A DNA stretch of 64,000 nucleotides from Plasmopara viticola. Its lineage: Eukaryota > Oomycota > Peronosporomycetes > Peronosporales > Peronosporaceae. The notes beneath the pieces were generated by a model. It did no database searches, was not told where the DNA came from, and was given only the letters and a program-made list of their open reading frames with translations. Made by a program: the position numbers and the translations under genes. Of this stretch, positions 32,581 through 42,520 are shown piece after piece (the stretch's first letter is position 1; each line of letters starts with the position of its first letter). The DNA is taken from assembly GCA_001695595.3 (NCBI GenBank), contig MBPM02000188.1, positions 1-64,000 on the forward strand, in the 5' to 3' direction.

Positions 32581-35500
32581 ATGAGCCCAAGCTCCGCCAA
32601 CTCTGCCCCCGACACCGACTACGTTTTCGCTATGGACATCGCCGCCGCCACCAACTCACGCATCAACAAGTTCGATGGAACAAACTTCCACACATGGAAG
32701 TTCAAGATGCAGATGGTGCTTGAGGAGCGGGACCTATGGGAGGTAGCGAGTGGGGAAGTCAAGATGGAGGACTTGACAACGGCCTTGGACCAGTTGACGT
32801 TCAAGCGCAAGTCAAGAAAGGCGCTTGCGATCATCTGTCTCGCGATGGAAGATTTGCAGCTGCCTCTTGTGCGCTCGACAGCTGGAGCGCATGATGCATG
32901 GTCACGGCTCGAAGGCCACTTCGAGAAGAAGAGCTTAGCGAACAAGCTCTTTTTCGTCGTCGTTTCTTCACGGCCAAGATGGACGAAGGTGATGATGTGC
33001 TCGCGCATATCAACAAGATGAAGACTCTGGCGGAACAGCTCGACGCAGTGGGTGCTCCGGTAACAGAGGATGACTTGGTGATCACGCTTCTTGGGAGTTT
33101 GAGTGAGTCATTTTCATTTCTTATAACAGCTTTGGAGTCGAGATCGGACTCGCTGTCGTGGGAGCTCGTGACATCTCGACTATTGCATGAAGACATGAAA
33201 CGAAAGGAACAAGGTATTGGGGCCGATGGAGCTGCGCATGGTCAAGGGCAAGCGTTTTTGGCGAATGACTACAGCAAGCGTAAGGGTGGGCGACCAGTGC
33301 AAAAGGTCAGCGCGTGCCACTACTGTGGGAACAAGGACATTGGATTGCCAAGTGTCCAGTTCGAATTCGCGAGAATGGTGAACGACATAAATCGCAACGA
33401 GCGAATATCGCGCAAGTCGATGATGACAATGGCGATTTTCTCTTTTCGGCTGGAGACAGCATGCCCAAATCGGGTGAAGTGTGGCTGATTGACTCTGGAG
33501 CGACGCAGCACATGACGAGTTCCAAGAAATTCATGCGGAATTTCAAGACAATTACGCCGAGGGATGTGCATCTTGCAGACGATGGAGTGGTGCAAGCGAT
33601 TGGGTCCGGCGACATCGTGATGTCAATGCACACTCCACATGGTATAAAGAAGGGACTGCTTACTGGTGTGTGGTATATCCCAAAGCTTTCTCGAAATTTA
33701 TTTTCAGCCGGCCGGTTTACGAAGGATGTTGGCGCCGTGACGTTTGAACATGAAGCTTGTTTTGCTATGACAAAGGGCCTCAAGTGGAAGCTTGGTGCTC
33801 GCGAAGGCAAAGGCCTGTTCAAGCTCTGCATGACGCCACTTCTTCCGGATAAGGCTAATGTGATAACTTCGTCGGGATGCAATGGGGACACCAATTCGTA
33901 CCTCTGGCACCTTCGATTTGGTCATATTAGCTATGGTGGTCTCGACACTATGATTAAGAAAAAGATCGGCTACGGACTTGACATGGGTTCAGTTAAACAG
34001 TGGGAGATGTGTGACGAGTGCTCACTCGGTAAACAAACGAGAGTGAGTTTCTCAAATTTGTCACCAAGCCGTTCAAAGCAACTGCTTGAGGTAATTCACA
34101 GCGATGTGTGTGGGCCGATGCAGACATCGACTTTTGGTGGAAAGCGTTACTTTGTCACATTTATTGATGACAAGTCACATTTTTGCATGGTTTACTTGCT
34201 GCGAAACAAGTCGGAAGTAGCCGCGAAATTCGCAAATTTTGTCGTTCTTGCCGAAAACCAAACAGGAAAGCGGGTGAAAACGCTTCGCAGTGATAATGGC
34301 GGAGAGTACACTTCGAGCGAAATGGCCAAGTTTTGCAGCAATCATGGAATCGTGCAGAAATTTACGCCACCCTACACTCCTCAGCTTAACGGAGTGGCGG
34401 AGCGAATGAACAGAACATTGGTGGAATGTGCACGCTGCATGATGGAGCATGCTGGATTGACGAAGGTGTACTGGGGTGAAGCAGTCATGACGGCTATATT
34501 TCTTCGAAATCGGTGTCCAACGCGCGCTCTCAATCAAGACATTTCGCCATATCAAGCTTGGACGGGAAAGAAGCCATTGCTTGCGAATCTGAAAGTCTTT
34601 GGCTGTCATGCGTATGTGACGGTGCCTAAAGAAAAGCGCGCAAAGTTTGATGCCCGATCGGTTCGTTGTCGACTTATCGGATATTCGGATCATGAAAAAG
34701 CGTATCGGTTCGAGGAAACTAAGAGTGGTCGTGTGCTGGTAAGCCGAGACACGCAATTCATGGAAGACGTTTTCGACATTGGAAAGCGTGATTATCGTCA
34801 AGAGGAAGTCTACATACATGATGAAAATACAACGGATGAGGACTCGCAGCATGAGGACCAAGTTCAAAACGATGATGCGGAAATGGAAGAAAGCGATGAA
34901 AGTGGTAACAAGAGACACCAGCGAACGGATTCGTTGGAGAAGGCTACTGAAACAAGAAATGCCAAGCGGTTCGCACAGCACAACACGCACTCTACTCGGT
35001 ATAGCAGAAATCAAGGCCTTGATGAGATGTCAGCAGCAGCTCAAGATGGCTCAAGCTTTGAAGCTGCTTACGTCATGGATTCAGGGGGAGATATGCCAAC
35101 TACGTTCAAGTCGGCTATGGAATCCAAGAACGCAAGCAAATGGAAAGCAGCATGTGACTCGGAGATCGACTCGCTGTTTAAAAATGACACTTGGGATATC
35201 GTGCAGCTGCCAAAAGGACGCAAAGCAATCGGCTGCAGATGGGTGTTTCGTGTCAAAGAAGACCAGGATGGTCGAGTTGAGCGATACAAGGCTCGACTGG
35301 TTGCAAAGGGTTTTTCGCAGAAGTTTGGCATCGACTATGAGGAAACTTTCGCACCTGTGGCCAAGTTCACCTCGATTCGGATCGTGCTGAGTTTGGCAGC
35401 CAGGTACAATCTTTTGCTGCACCAAATGGATGTGAAGACAGCGTTTCTGAACGGTATGCTCGATGAAGACATCTATATGACACAGCCGGACGGATACGCT

Positions 35501-36734
35501 GACGCAACTCACCCCGACTACGTTTGCAAGCTCAAGCGATCGTTGTACGGCTTAAAACAGTCACCTCGCATGTGGAACCAAACCATTGATGATTTCATGC
35601 TCAAGATTGGTTTTATCAAGTGCGACTCAGACCATTGTGTGTACGTCAAACGGAATGGTAATGGTGACATGGCTTTTGTGGTTTTTACGTTGACGACCTT
35701 ATCATCGCAAGTGGCAACGAAGAGCTCATTGAATCGACTAAGCGCATGCTGAGCAATCGGTTTGAGATGACAGATCTTGGTGAACTTAGGTATTTTCTCG
35801 GTGTTGAGATCAAGGTCGACCACAAGGCTGGCCAAGCACGATGCGGCAAACGAATTTCCTGAAGTCAATACTAATCAAGTTTGGCATGCAAGAAAGTAAG
35901 CCTGTGAGGACGCCCCAAGACCCTGGACTTAAGTTGAAGAAGAACATGTGCGAGGGCGGCTGCAAACATGAAGAAACCATGAAGAATGTGCCTTACCGAA
36001 GTGCTGTTGGAGCTATCATGTACTTGATGGTGGCGACGCGTCCGGACCTCGCTGCGGCAATAGGCGCCCTCAGCCAATTTGCGTCTGATCCCTGTCCAAC
36101 ACACTGGTAGGCTCTCAAGCGCGTATTGCGGTATCTTCAAGCAACACCAACATATGGACTCGAATTTACGCGCAACGGCACCGCCAAGCTAATGGGCTAT
36201 TCAGATGCAGATTGGGCTGGAGACATTGAGTCTCGCAGAAGCACAAGCGGCTATTTGTTCAAGCTAAACGGCGGATGTGTTAGCTGGCGAAGCAAGAAAC
36301 AGCGGACAGTGGCACTTTCATCGACGGAAGACGAATACATGGCGCTTTCAGAGGCTACACAAGAAGCAGTGTGGCTTAAGACCTTTATGTGCGAACTCGG
36401 CGAAATAAGGAACGACGAGGCGATCAAGATCTATGAAGACAATCAAGGCTCAATCGCGCTGGCCAAGAATCCGGAGTTTCATAAGCGCACCAAGCATATC
36501 GACATTCGGTACCACTTTGTTCGTGAGAAGGTTGAGGACGGTCAAGTGTTGTTAGAGTTTTGTCCAACTCAAGACATGCTGGCTGACATCATGACCAAGC
36601 CTATTGGTGCCGCGCAATACAGTTTACTTCGATGTCGACTTGGGATTCAAGGTATTGAAGCTGTCGAGTCGAGTGGGAGTGTTGTCGAAGATGCTGGCGC
36701 AGAAACGCCTCGACCAGCGGCTATATATCGGTAA
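32581..36734 (+). pseudogene. gag-pol: B8 gag-pol polyprotein, several frameshifts
   Basis: Gag starts MSPSSANSAPDTDYVF. One-base losses occur near 32950 (LANKLF) and in the zinc knuckle near 33335 (CHYCGNK). From 33314 to 35752 a single frame covers the end of the knuckle, protease IDSGATQHM, integrase (HLRFGHISYGG, CDECSLGK, HSDVCGPM, LRSDNGGEY, NGVAERMN) and most of RT (HQMDVKTAFLNGMLDEDIYM). A lost base near 35690 then breaks the catalytic YVDD. Another shift lies near 35832, and a TAG at 36108-36110 replaces Gln in HWQALK. RNase H ([18 protein letters not shown]) has STEDEYMAL in place of STEAEYMAL. The stop is in the LTR at 36732-36734. Confidence 0.9.
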
Positions 36735-36961
36735 GTACGGGTATCTGCAATCAATTGATGACTGACTGAATGAGCGGGTTCAAGATGGGCAAAAGATCGG
36801 TTTCAGGATGGGAAGATGATTGCGTCAGGATTGTAAGTCTCTCTGATTGGCTTAGATAAATCATTGGCTTAGAGGTAGCATGTAGTTGCGAAGTAAGGAC
36901 CTTTTAAATATATTCACTTTGCATTTTGCCATCTTCCGCTCAAGTGACCTTTTTTTCAACA
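36680..36961 (+). repeat. Chimeric LTR joining B8 and B9
   Basis: This 282-bp LTR serves as the 3' LTR of B8 and the 5' LTR of B9. Its left half fits B8 (GGGCAAAAGATCGG). From the single 22-bp unit on (ATTGTAAGTCTCTCT and CTTCCGCTCAAGTGACC) it fits the B7 LTR. It is preceded by the purine-rich GAGTCGAGTGGGAG. Confidence 0.8.
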
Positions 36962-36965
36962 GGTT

Positions 36966-39901
36966 ATGAGCCCAAGCCCCGCAGACTCGGCCTTCTTCGC
37001 CCCCACCCCTGACACCGCCTTCGCTGCCACTATGGACGCCACGCCGAGCCGCATCAACAAGTTCGACGGAACGAACTTCCATACGTGAGAGTTCAAAATG
37101 CGAATGGTGTTGGAGGAGCGCGACCTCTGGGAAGTTGCGAGCGGGGAAATAAAGCTTGAGCAGCTGAATAACCCGATGGACCAGTCGACCTTTAAGCGTA
37201 AGGCTCGAAAGGCGCTGGCGATGATCTGTCTTGCGATGGAGGACTCGCAGCTGCCGCTGGTTCGCTCGGCCAAGGATGCGTACGATGCGTGGTCAAAATT
37301 GGAGGGACACTTCGAGAAGAGGAGCTTGGCGAATAAGCTCTTTCTTCGTCGCAGGTTCTTTACAACGATGATGGAGGATGGCGACGGTGTGCTCGAGCAC
37401 ATCAACAAGCTCAAGACACTAGCTGAGCAGCTAGACGCGGTGGGCGCTCCGGTGAGTGAGGACGACCTGGTAATCACGCTTCTTGGAAGTCTGAGTGATT
37501 CGTACGAGTTCCTCATCACGGCGCTGGAGTCGCGTTCCGACACGCTGATGTGGGAGCTTGTGACGTCGCGCCTGTTGCATGAAGAGATGAAACGTAAGGA
37601 GCAGAGCGGCGACGGAGCTGTGTCTGGTCAAGCGTTTATGTTACGAGACAACAAGCGCAAAGGACGACCGGCGAAGAAGACCGGGGCGTGCCACAATTGC
37701 GGCAAACAAGGGCATTGGATGGCAGAGTGCCCACTGCGAGCGAGCAACGACTTTGAGAGACATCGTTCACAGCGTGCAAACTTTGCTAACGGGGACGACA
37801 GTGATGACTACTTGTTTTCGGTTGGCGATTGCGGTAGCTCTGTCAAGTCGAGTGACATTTGGCTGGTCGACTCAGGAGCGACGCAGCATATGTCAAACTC
37901 AAAAAGGTTCATGAGGAACTACAAGGTCTTCACTCCAGTGGACGTGCATCTAGCAGACAACGGTGTCGTGCAAGCAATCGGCAGTGGAGATGTCGTTATG
38001 TTCATGAAGACATCGAATGGACTGAAAAAGGGAGTGCTCACTAATGTGTGGCATATTCCGAAGTTGTCTCGCAGTTTGTTTTCGGTTGGTCGGTTTACCA
38101 AAGACGTTGGTCCGGTAATGTTCGACAATGATGGATGCTTCGCGGAGACAAAAGGGGTGAAATGGAAAATTGGTGCTCGTGAAGGAAAAGGATTGTTCAA
38201 GCTTCATATGATTCCTGTTGCTCCTGAGAAAGTGTGTGTGGCCGAGCTTTCTGGCTGCGTGGGGGACACCAATTCGTACCTCTGGCACCTACGGCTTGGT
38301 CATATCGGGTTCGAAGGGCTTGATGCAATTGTCAAAAAGAAACTTGCCACAGGTATTGCATTGACATCGGTGAGCAAATGGGAGCTTTGTGACGGGTGTG
38401 CGCTGGGAAAATAAACTCGTGTGCGCTTTCAAACATCTTCGCTTGATCGAGCTAAAGACATTCTTGAAGTTCTACATAGTGACGTGTGCGGTCCAATGCA
38501 AACGTCAACGTTCAGTGAAAAGCGCTATTTCGTTACGTTCATCGATGACAAGTCACGTTACTGCGTTGTCTACTTAATCAAGTCCAAGTCCGAAGTTGTA
38601 GACAAGTTTGCCGAGTTTGTTGCCTTTGCTGAAAAGCGGACTGGCAAGCGAGTCAAGACTCTTCGAAGTGACAATGGAGGCGAGTACACGTCGGGTAAGA
38701 TGACCAAATTTTGCACGGATCGAGGAATCGTGCTCAACTTTTCGCCACCGTATACTCCTCAGTTAAACGGAGTAGCTGAACGCATGAATCGAACATTGGT
38801 TGAGTGTGCAATATGCATGTTAGAGCATGCTGGAATGTCCAAAGGCTATTGGGGTGAAGCAATAATGACCGCAACGTTTCTCCGTAATCGGTGTCCTACT
38901 CGTGCAGCTGGATTGAAGAAGTCACCACACGAGCTTTGGACAACGAAGAAACCGCTCTTGGCCAATCGCAAAGTGCTTGGATGTCATGCGTATGTCCACG
39001 TTCCGAAAGAGAAGCGTTTCAAACTTGACGCAAAAGCCATCTTATGTCGTTTTTTGGGCTATTCGGAGCATACAAAGACATACCGGTTCGAAGTAATTTC
39101 GACCGGGCGCATTCTAATGAGTCGCGATGCACAGTTCAAAGAGGACGTTTTCGACAAAGGAAGGCAGGACTATAACAAGATTGTTGAGCTGGTGGATGAA
39201 GAAAACGACAGTATTACTGATGCCGACACAGAGTCAAGCACCGAAAATGGCCGTGAAGAGTCAAAGATGGATGATGATCAGGTGCTAGAACGCGACGTTG
39301 ACTTTGAGTCCGGGGCTAAACGGCACACAAGGAATCAGTCGCTCGAAAAGGTAACAGAAACTCCAAGATCCAAGCGACACGCGCCATGTTACCAGCGGTC
39401 AACTCTTGAAGAAATGTCAGCTTCCGCAATAAGGGAAGAAAAATGGAGGGTTTGAAGCAGCACACGTCATGTATTCAGTGGGGGAAATGCCGACGACGTA
39501 CAAGTCGGCAATGGAATCCGATGACGCGTGCAAGTGGAAGGAAGCTTGCGATTCCGAAATTGACTCCTTGATAAGGAATAAAACATGGGATACAGTTCTA
39601 CTGCCGAAGGGACGAAAAGCGATCGGTTGTCGCTGGGTTTCTCGCGTTAAAGAGAACCAAGATGGGGACATTGAGCGGTTTAAGGCACGGCTGGTTGCGA
39701 AAGGTTTCTCGCAGAAGTATGGTGTGGATTACGAGGAGACGTTTGCTCCTGTAGCCAAGTTTACGTCAATTCGCATTGTGCTAAGCCTGGCTGCCAAGTA
39801 TGATCTCAAGCTTCACCAAATGGACGTCAAAACTGCGTTTCTAAATGGTGTTCTGGATGAAGACATTTATATGCAGCAACCGGATGGATATGCTGACCCA
39901 A
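36966..39901 (+). pseudogene. gag-pol: B9 gag-pol polyprotein, 3' truncated
   Basis: It is nearly identical to B7 in gag-protease. The Trp codon of HTWKF is changed to TGA at 37087-37089, after which the frame is open to 38414: the knuckle CHNCGKQGHWMAEC, VDSGATQHM and the integrase finger HLRLGHIGFEG...CDGCALGK. A TAA at 38412-38414 replaces CAA. Integrase continues 38421-39455 (HSDVCGPM, LRSDNGGEY, NGVAERMN). A one-base gain occurs near 39450. RT runs from 39469 to HQMDVKTAFLNGVLDEDIYM and QPDGYADP, where A6 cuts it before the catalytic YVDD. Confidence 0.88.
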
Positions 39902-40221
39902 TGTTGCAGGTGGACAGCTCACCGGTGTCTTATGGGTTCAGTGCGTACACTGTACCACTTGTACCCATTAACCGGTTAGACCGAACCGGTCCAATACGAT
40001 CACACGATGATTAGACGAGTAGGTTGATTGGACGAGTAGGGAATGATTGTGATTAGATGCACTAAGTGATAGGATGCACTGCTGCGTGTCTTTAGCAGCA
40101 ACCAAACTAACTCCGATAAATCAATCACTTCTGAATTTCCATTTCAACCCCCAACTTCCTTCCTTCGCTTCGGCTGCCTCACCTCCGTCTTTCATCAAGC
40201 CCTCAGCATAGCCTTTCTTCA
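39902..40221 (+). repeat. 5' LTR of A6
   Basis: It contains the family A blocks CCCATTAACCGGTTAG, CCGAACCGGTCCAATACGATC and the GATTRGACGA words. The initiator-like TCACTTCTGAATTT lies near 40125, and the right end is CTTTCTTCA. The left end is placed at 39902 with moderate certainty. Confidence 0.75.
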
Positions 40222-40225
40222 GGTT

Positions 40226-41484
40226 ATGAGCCCAAATACCATGTCCTCTGCCCAAGACGTCTCCACCAAGGTCTCCATCGACAAGTTCAACGGCGACAAC
40301 TACGCCACCTGGAACCGCTACATGCGTGGCGTGTTCCTGACCAAGTCGGTGTGGAGTATGGTGAGCCGAGAGACGACGCCAAGCTTCACGGACACCCGGG
40401 CCAAGGACGAGTACGTCAAAGCGAGCAACATCGCGTTCGGACTGATGTTACTCCACATGGATGCGGACTATCACCATGTGCTTGACGACTGCGAGGAAGC
40501 CTGGGTCGCGTGGACTCGCTTGCGTACGCTGTACGGTGGGTCGCAGAAGGCTGGCCGCATCTACTTGAAGCGTCAGCTATTCAGCATGGAGATGACGGAA
40601 GGCGGCAATGTACTTCACCATTGCAACGAGGTCCTGAACATCAGCGCCAAGCTCAGCAGCATCGGCGCCAAGATGGAGGACGAGGATGTGGCGATCTGCT
40701 TGTTGCGCAGTCTCCCCAAGAGCTACGAGAATGTCGTGCTCAACTTGGAGATGAGCAATGCGGAGCTGCGGACGCAAGACGTGGTAAAGGTGCTCACGAA
40801 CGAGCACATCAAGCGGCAAGGCGAAAAGACTGCGGCGATCAAGGTCGAAGACGCAGCAAAGGCTTTCAATGCCGAGCGCGAAACTCGTCGCTGCTCTTAC
40901 TGTGGAAAATTGGGGCACGTCATCGACAAGTGCTGGACCAAGCAGAAGGATGAGAATCGAGGAGGTGCACGACGCGGTCGAGGTGGCCGCGGTGCCAACA
41001 ACATTGAAAGGCGCGACGACGATGACTACGACTACGTCGCGTTTGCGGTCTCCATGGAGTGTGGAGTGTCGACGGGCAAGAAATTCCAAGGCACATGGGC
41101 GATCGACAGTGGTGCGACGCACCACATCTGCAACGACAAGAACAAGTTTGTTGACATCAACTTGCGCGATGAAGGCGAGCTCACCGTGGCCAACGGCCCC
41201 ACTGCCAAGATTTTGGGAGTCGGGACTGTTGTGCAGCAAGTTGCCTTGCCCAACGGCAAAACCCGCGACATTCGCATCGAAAACGCGCTCTACGTTCCAA
41301 GCATGAACAAGAACCTGCTGTCTGTACCCCAGATTAACAGTAGTGGTCAGTTTAAGGTGGTCTTTGATAGTGCAAAAATGCACATCGCGCGTAAGTCGTC
41401 GCGGAAGATCGTCGCTGCAGCGGACCTGGTCGACGGCCTGTACTGGCTCCGAGTTCCGCATGCAAGCGCAAACTCCGTGTCCAA
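40226..41484 (+). CDS. gag-pol: A6 Gag-protease, open frame
   Basis: This is the best preserved family A gag-protease in the plus orientation. It reads [20 protein letters not shown], then the copia Gag region ([51 protein letters not shown]). The CCHC knuckle [14 protein letters not shown] lies near residue 221, followed by a basic [10 protein letters not shown] stretch. The aspartic protease [11 protein letters not shown] lies near residue 293, and the start of integrase ([11 protein letters not shown]) near residue 411. The frame runs unbroken to the B10 LTR and closes a few codons inside it (41494). Confidence 0.87.
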
Positions 41485-41764
41485 TATTGAATAAAGGTCA
41501 CTTGAGCTGAAGATGGCAAAATGCAAAGTAAATATATTTAATGGTCCTTAGTTCACAACTACATGCTACCTCTAAGCCAATGATTTATCTAAGCCAATCA
41601 GAATGACTCACCATCCGGGCGCAATCATCTTCCCATCCCGAAACCGATCTTTTGCCCATCTTGAACCCGCTCTTTAAGTCAGTCATCAACTGATTGCAGA
41701 TACCGGTACTTACCGGTATGAAGTCGCTGGTCGAGGCGTTACTTTTACAGCATCTTCGACAGCA
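41485..41764 (-). repeat. 3' LTR of B10
   Basis: This 280-bp LTR differs from the shared LTR at 59818-60097 at only one position that I see (AGCA against AACA at the right end). On the coding strand it ends TTCAATA rather than TTCAACA. Confidence 0.9.
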
Positions 41765-42225
41765 CTCCCACTCGACTCGTCAGCCTTCGCCTTCTGTATA
41801 CCAAGCTTGCTTCGGAGTACACAAAACTGCATCGCAGGAATCGGCTTGGTCATTATGTCGGCAAGCATGTCGAGAGTAGAGATGTACTCGAGAATCACTT
41901 GACCATCTTCAACCTTTTCACGTACAAAATGGTATCGAATGTCGATGTGCTTGGTTCGTGTATGTGCTTCCGGGTTCCTCGCTAGTGCAATCGAGCCTTG
42001 ATTATCTTCATAAATCTTGACCGCTGTATCCGGGGACATCTCTCCCAGCTCACACATAAACGCCTCGAGCCATATTGCCTCTTGCGTAGCCTCTGACAAT
42101 GCCATTTATTCAGCTTCCGTAGACGATAGTGCCACCGTACGCTGTTTCGTGCTCTTCCAGCTGACACATCCACCGCTCATCATAAAGGCATAGCCGCTTG
42201 AACTTCTTCGTAACATTGTATCTCC
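41710..42225 (-). pseudogene. gag-pol: B10 RNase H C-terminal piece
   Basis: On the minus strand, LRRSSSGYAFMMSGGCVSWKSTKQ is followed by an AEY motif in which Tyr is a TAA stop (42106-42108). MALSEATQEAIWLEAFMCELGE and [23 protein letters not shown] then lead to the LTR-encoded tail VTPRPATSYR. The same TAA is present in B13. The piece is cut at 42225 by B11 (duplication TCTCC). Confidence 0.88.
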
Positions 42226-42506
42226 TGTTGTCGAAGATGCTGGTGATGATACGCCTCGACCAGCGACTACATATCAGTAAGTATTGGTATCTGCAATCAG
42301 TTGATGACTGACTGAGGGAGCGGGTTCAAGATGGGCAAATGATCGGTTTCGGGATGGGAAGATGATTGCGCCCGGATGGTGAGTTGTTCTGATTGGCTTA
42401 GATAAATCATTGGCTTAGAGGTAGCATGTAGTTGTGAACTAAGGACCTTTTTAAATATATTCACTTTGCATTTTGCCAACTAGTGCTCACTTCGACCTTT
42501 TCAACA
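42226..42506 (+). repeat. 5' LTR of B11
   Basis: TGTTGTCGAAG...TTCAACA with one 22-bp unit. AT-rich TTTAAATATAT and the initiator-like TCACTTTGCATTTT (42461-42474) leave an R-U5 of only about 45 bases. Confidence 0.95.
42461..42474 (+). promoter_or_regulatory. Oomycete-type initiator/FPR motif in B11 LTR
   Basis: TCACTTTGCATTTT agrees with TCATTYYNCAWTTT at 13 of 14 positions and follows an AT-rich tract. In this nearly intact element it is the best candidate for the start of the genomic RNA. Confidence 0.58.
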
Positions 42507-42520
42507 GGTTATGAGCCCAA
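42507..42520 (+). promoter_or_regulatory. Primer-binding site of B11 overlapping gag ATG
   Basis: GGTTATGAGCCCAA starts at the first base after the LTR. It is complementary to the anticodon stem-loop of initiator tRNA-Met (GGGCUCAUAACC). Bases 42511-42513 are the first in-frame ATG of Gag. Confidence 0.78.

Larger units (their letters stand above)
32276..36961 (+). mobile_element. Copia element B8 (family B)
   Basis: The 5' LTR is 32276-32576 and the 3' LTR 36680-36961. GCTCC precedes the element, but what follows the 3' LTR is not B7 sequence. It is the primer-binding site and gag of another element, B9. The 3' LTR also ends like the B7 LTR and not like B8's own 5' LTR. The right end therefore arose by recombination. 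Confidence 0.85.
39902..41484 (+). mobile_element. Copia element A6 (family A), 3' part missing
   Basis: A 5' LTR and an intact gag-protease region are present. It is cut at 41484 by the tandem B10/B13 array, preceded by TCCAA. The exact left end is uncertain. TGTTGCAGG at 39902 follows the last good RT residues of B9; TGTCTTATGGG at 39926 is the alternative. Confidence 0.8.

Noticed and set aside
39926..40221. A6 LTR starting at TGTCTTATGGG (39926)
   Set aside because: The 24 bp before it do not fit RT coding sequence of B9, so 39902 is preferred. The other end of A6 is needed to decide.
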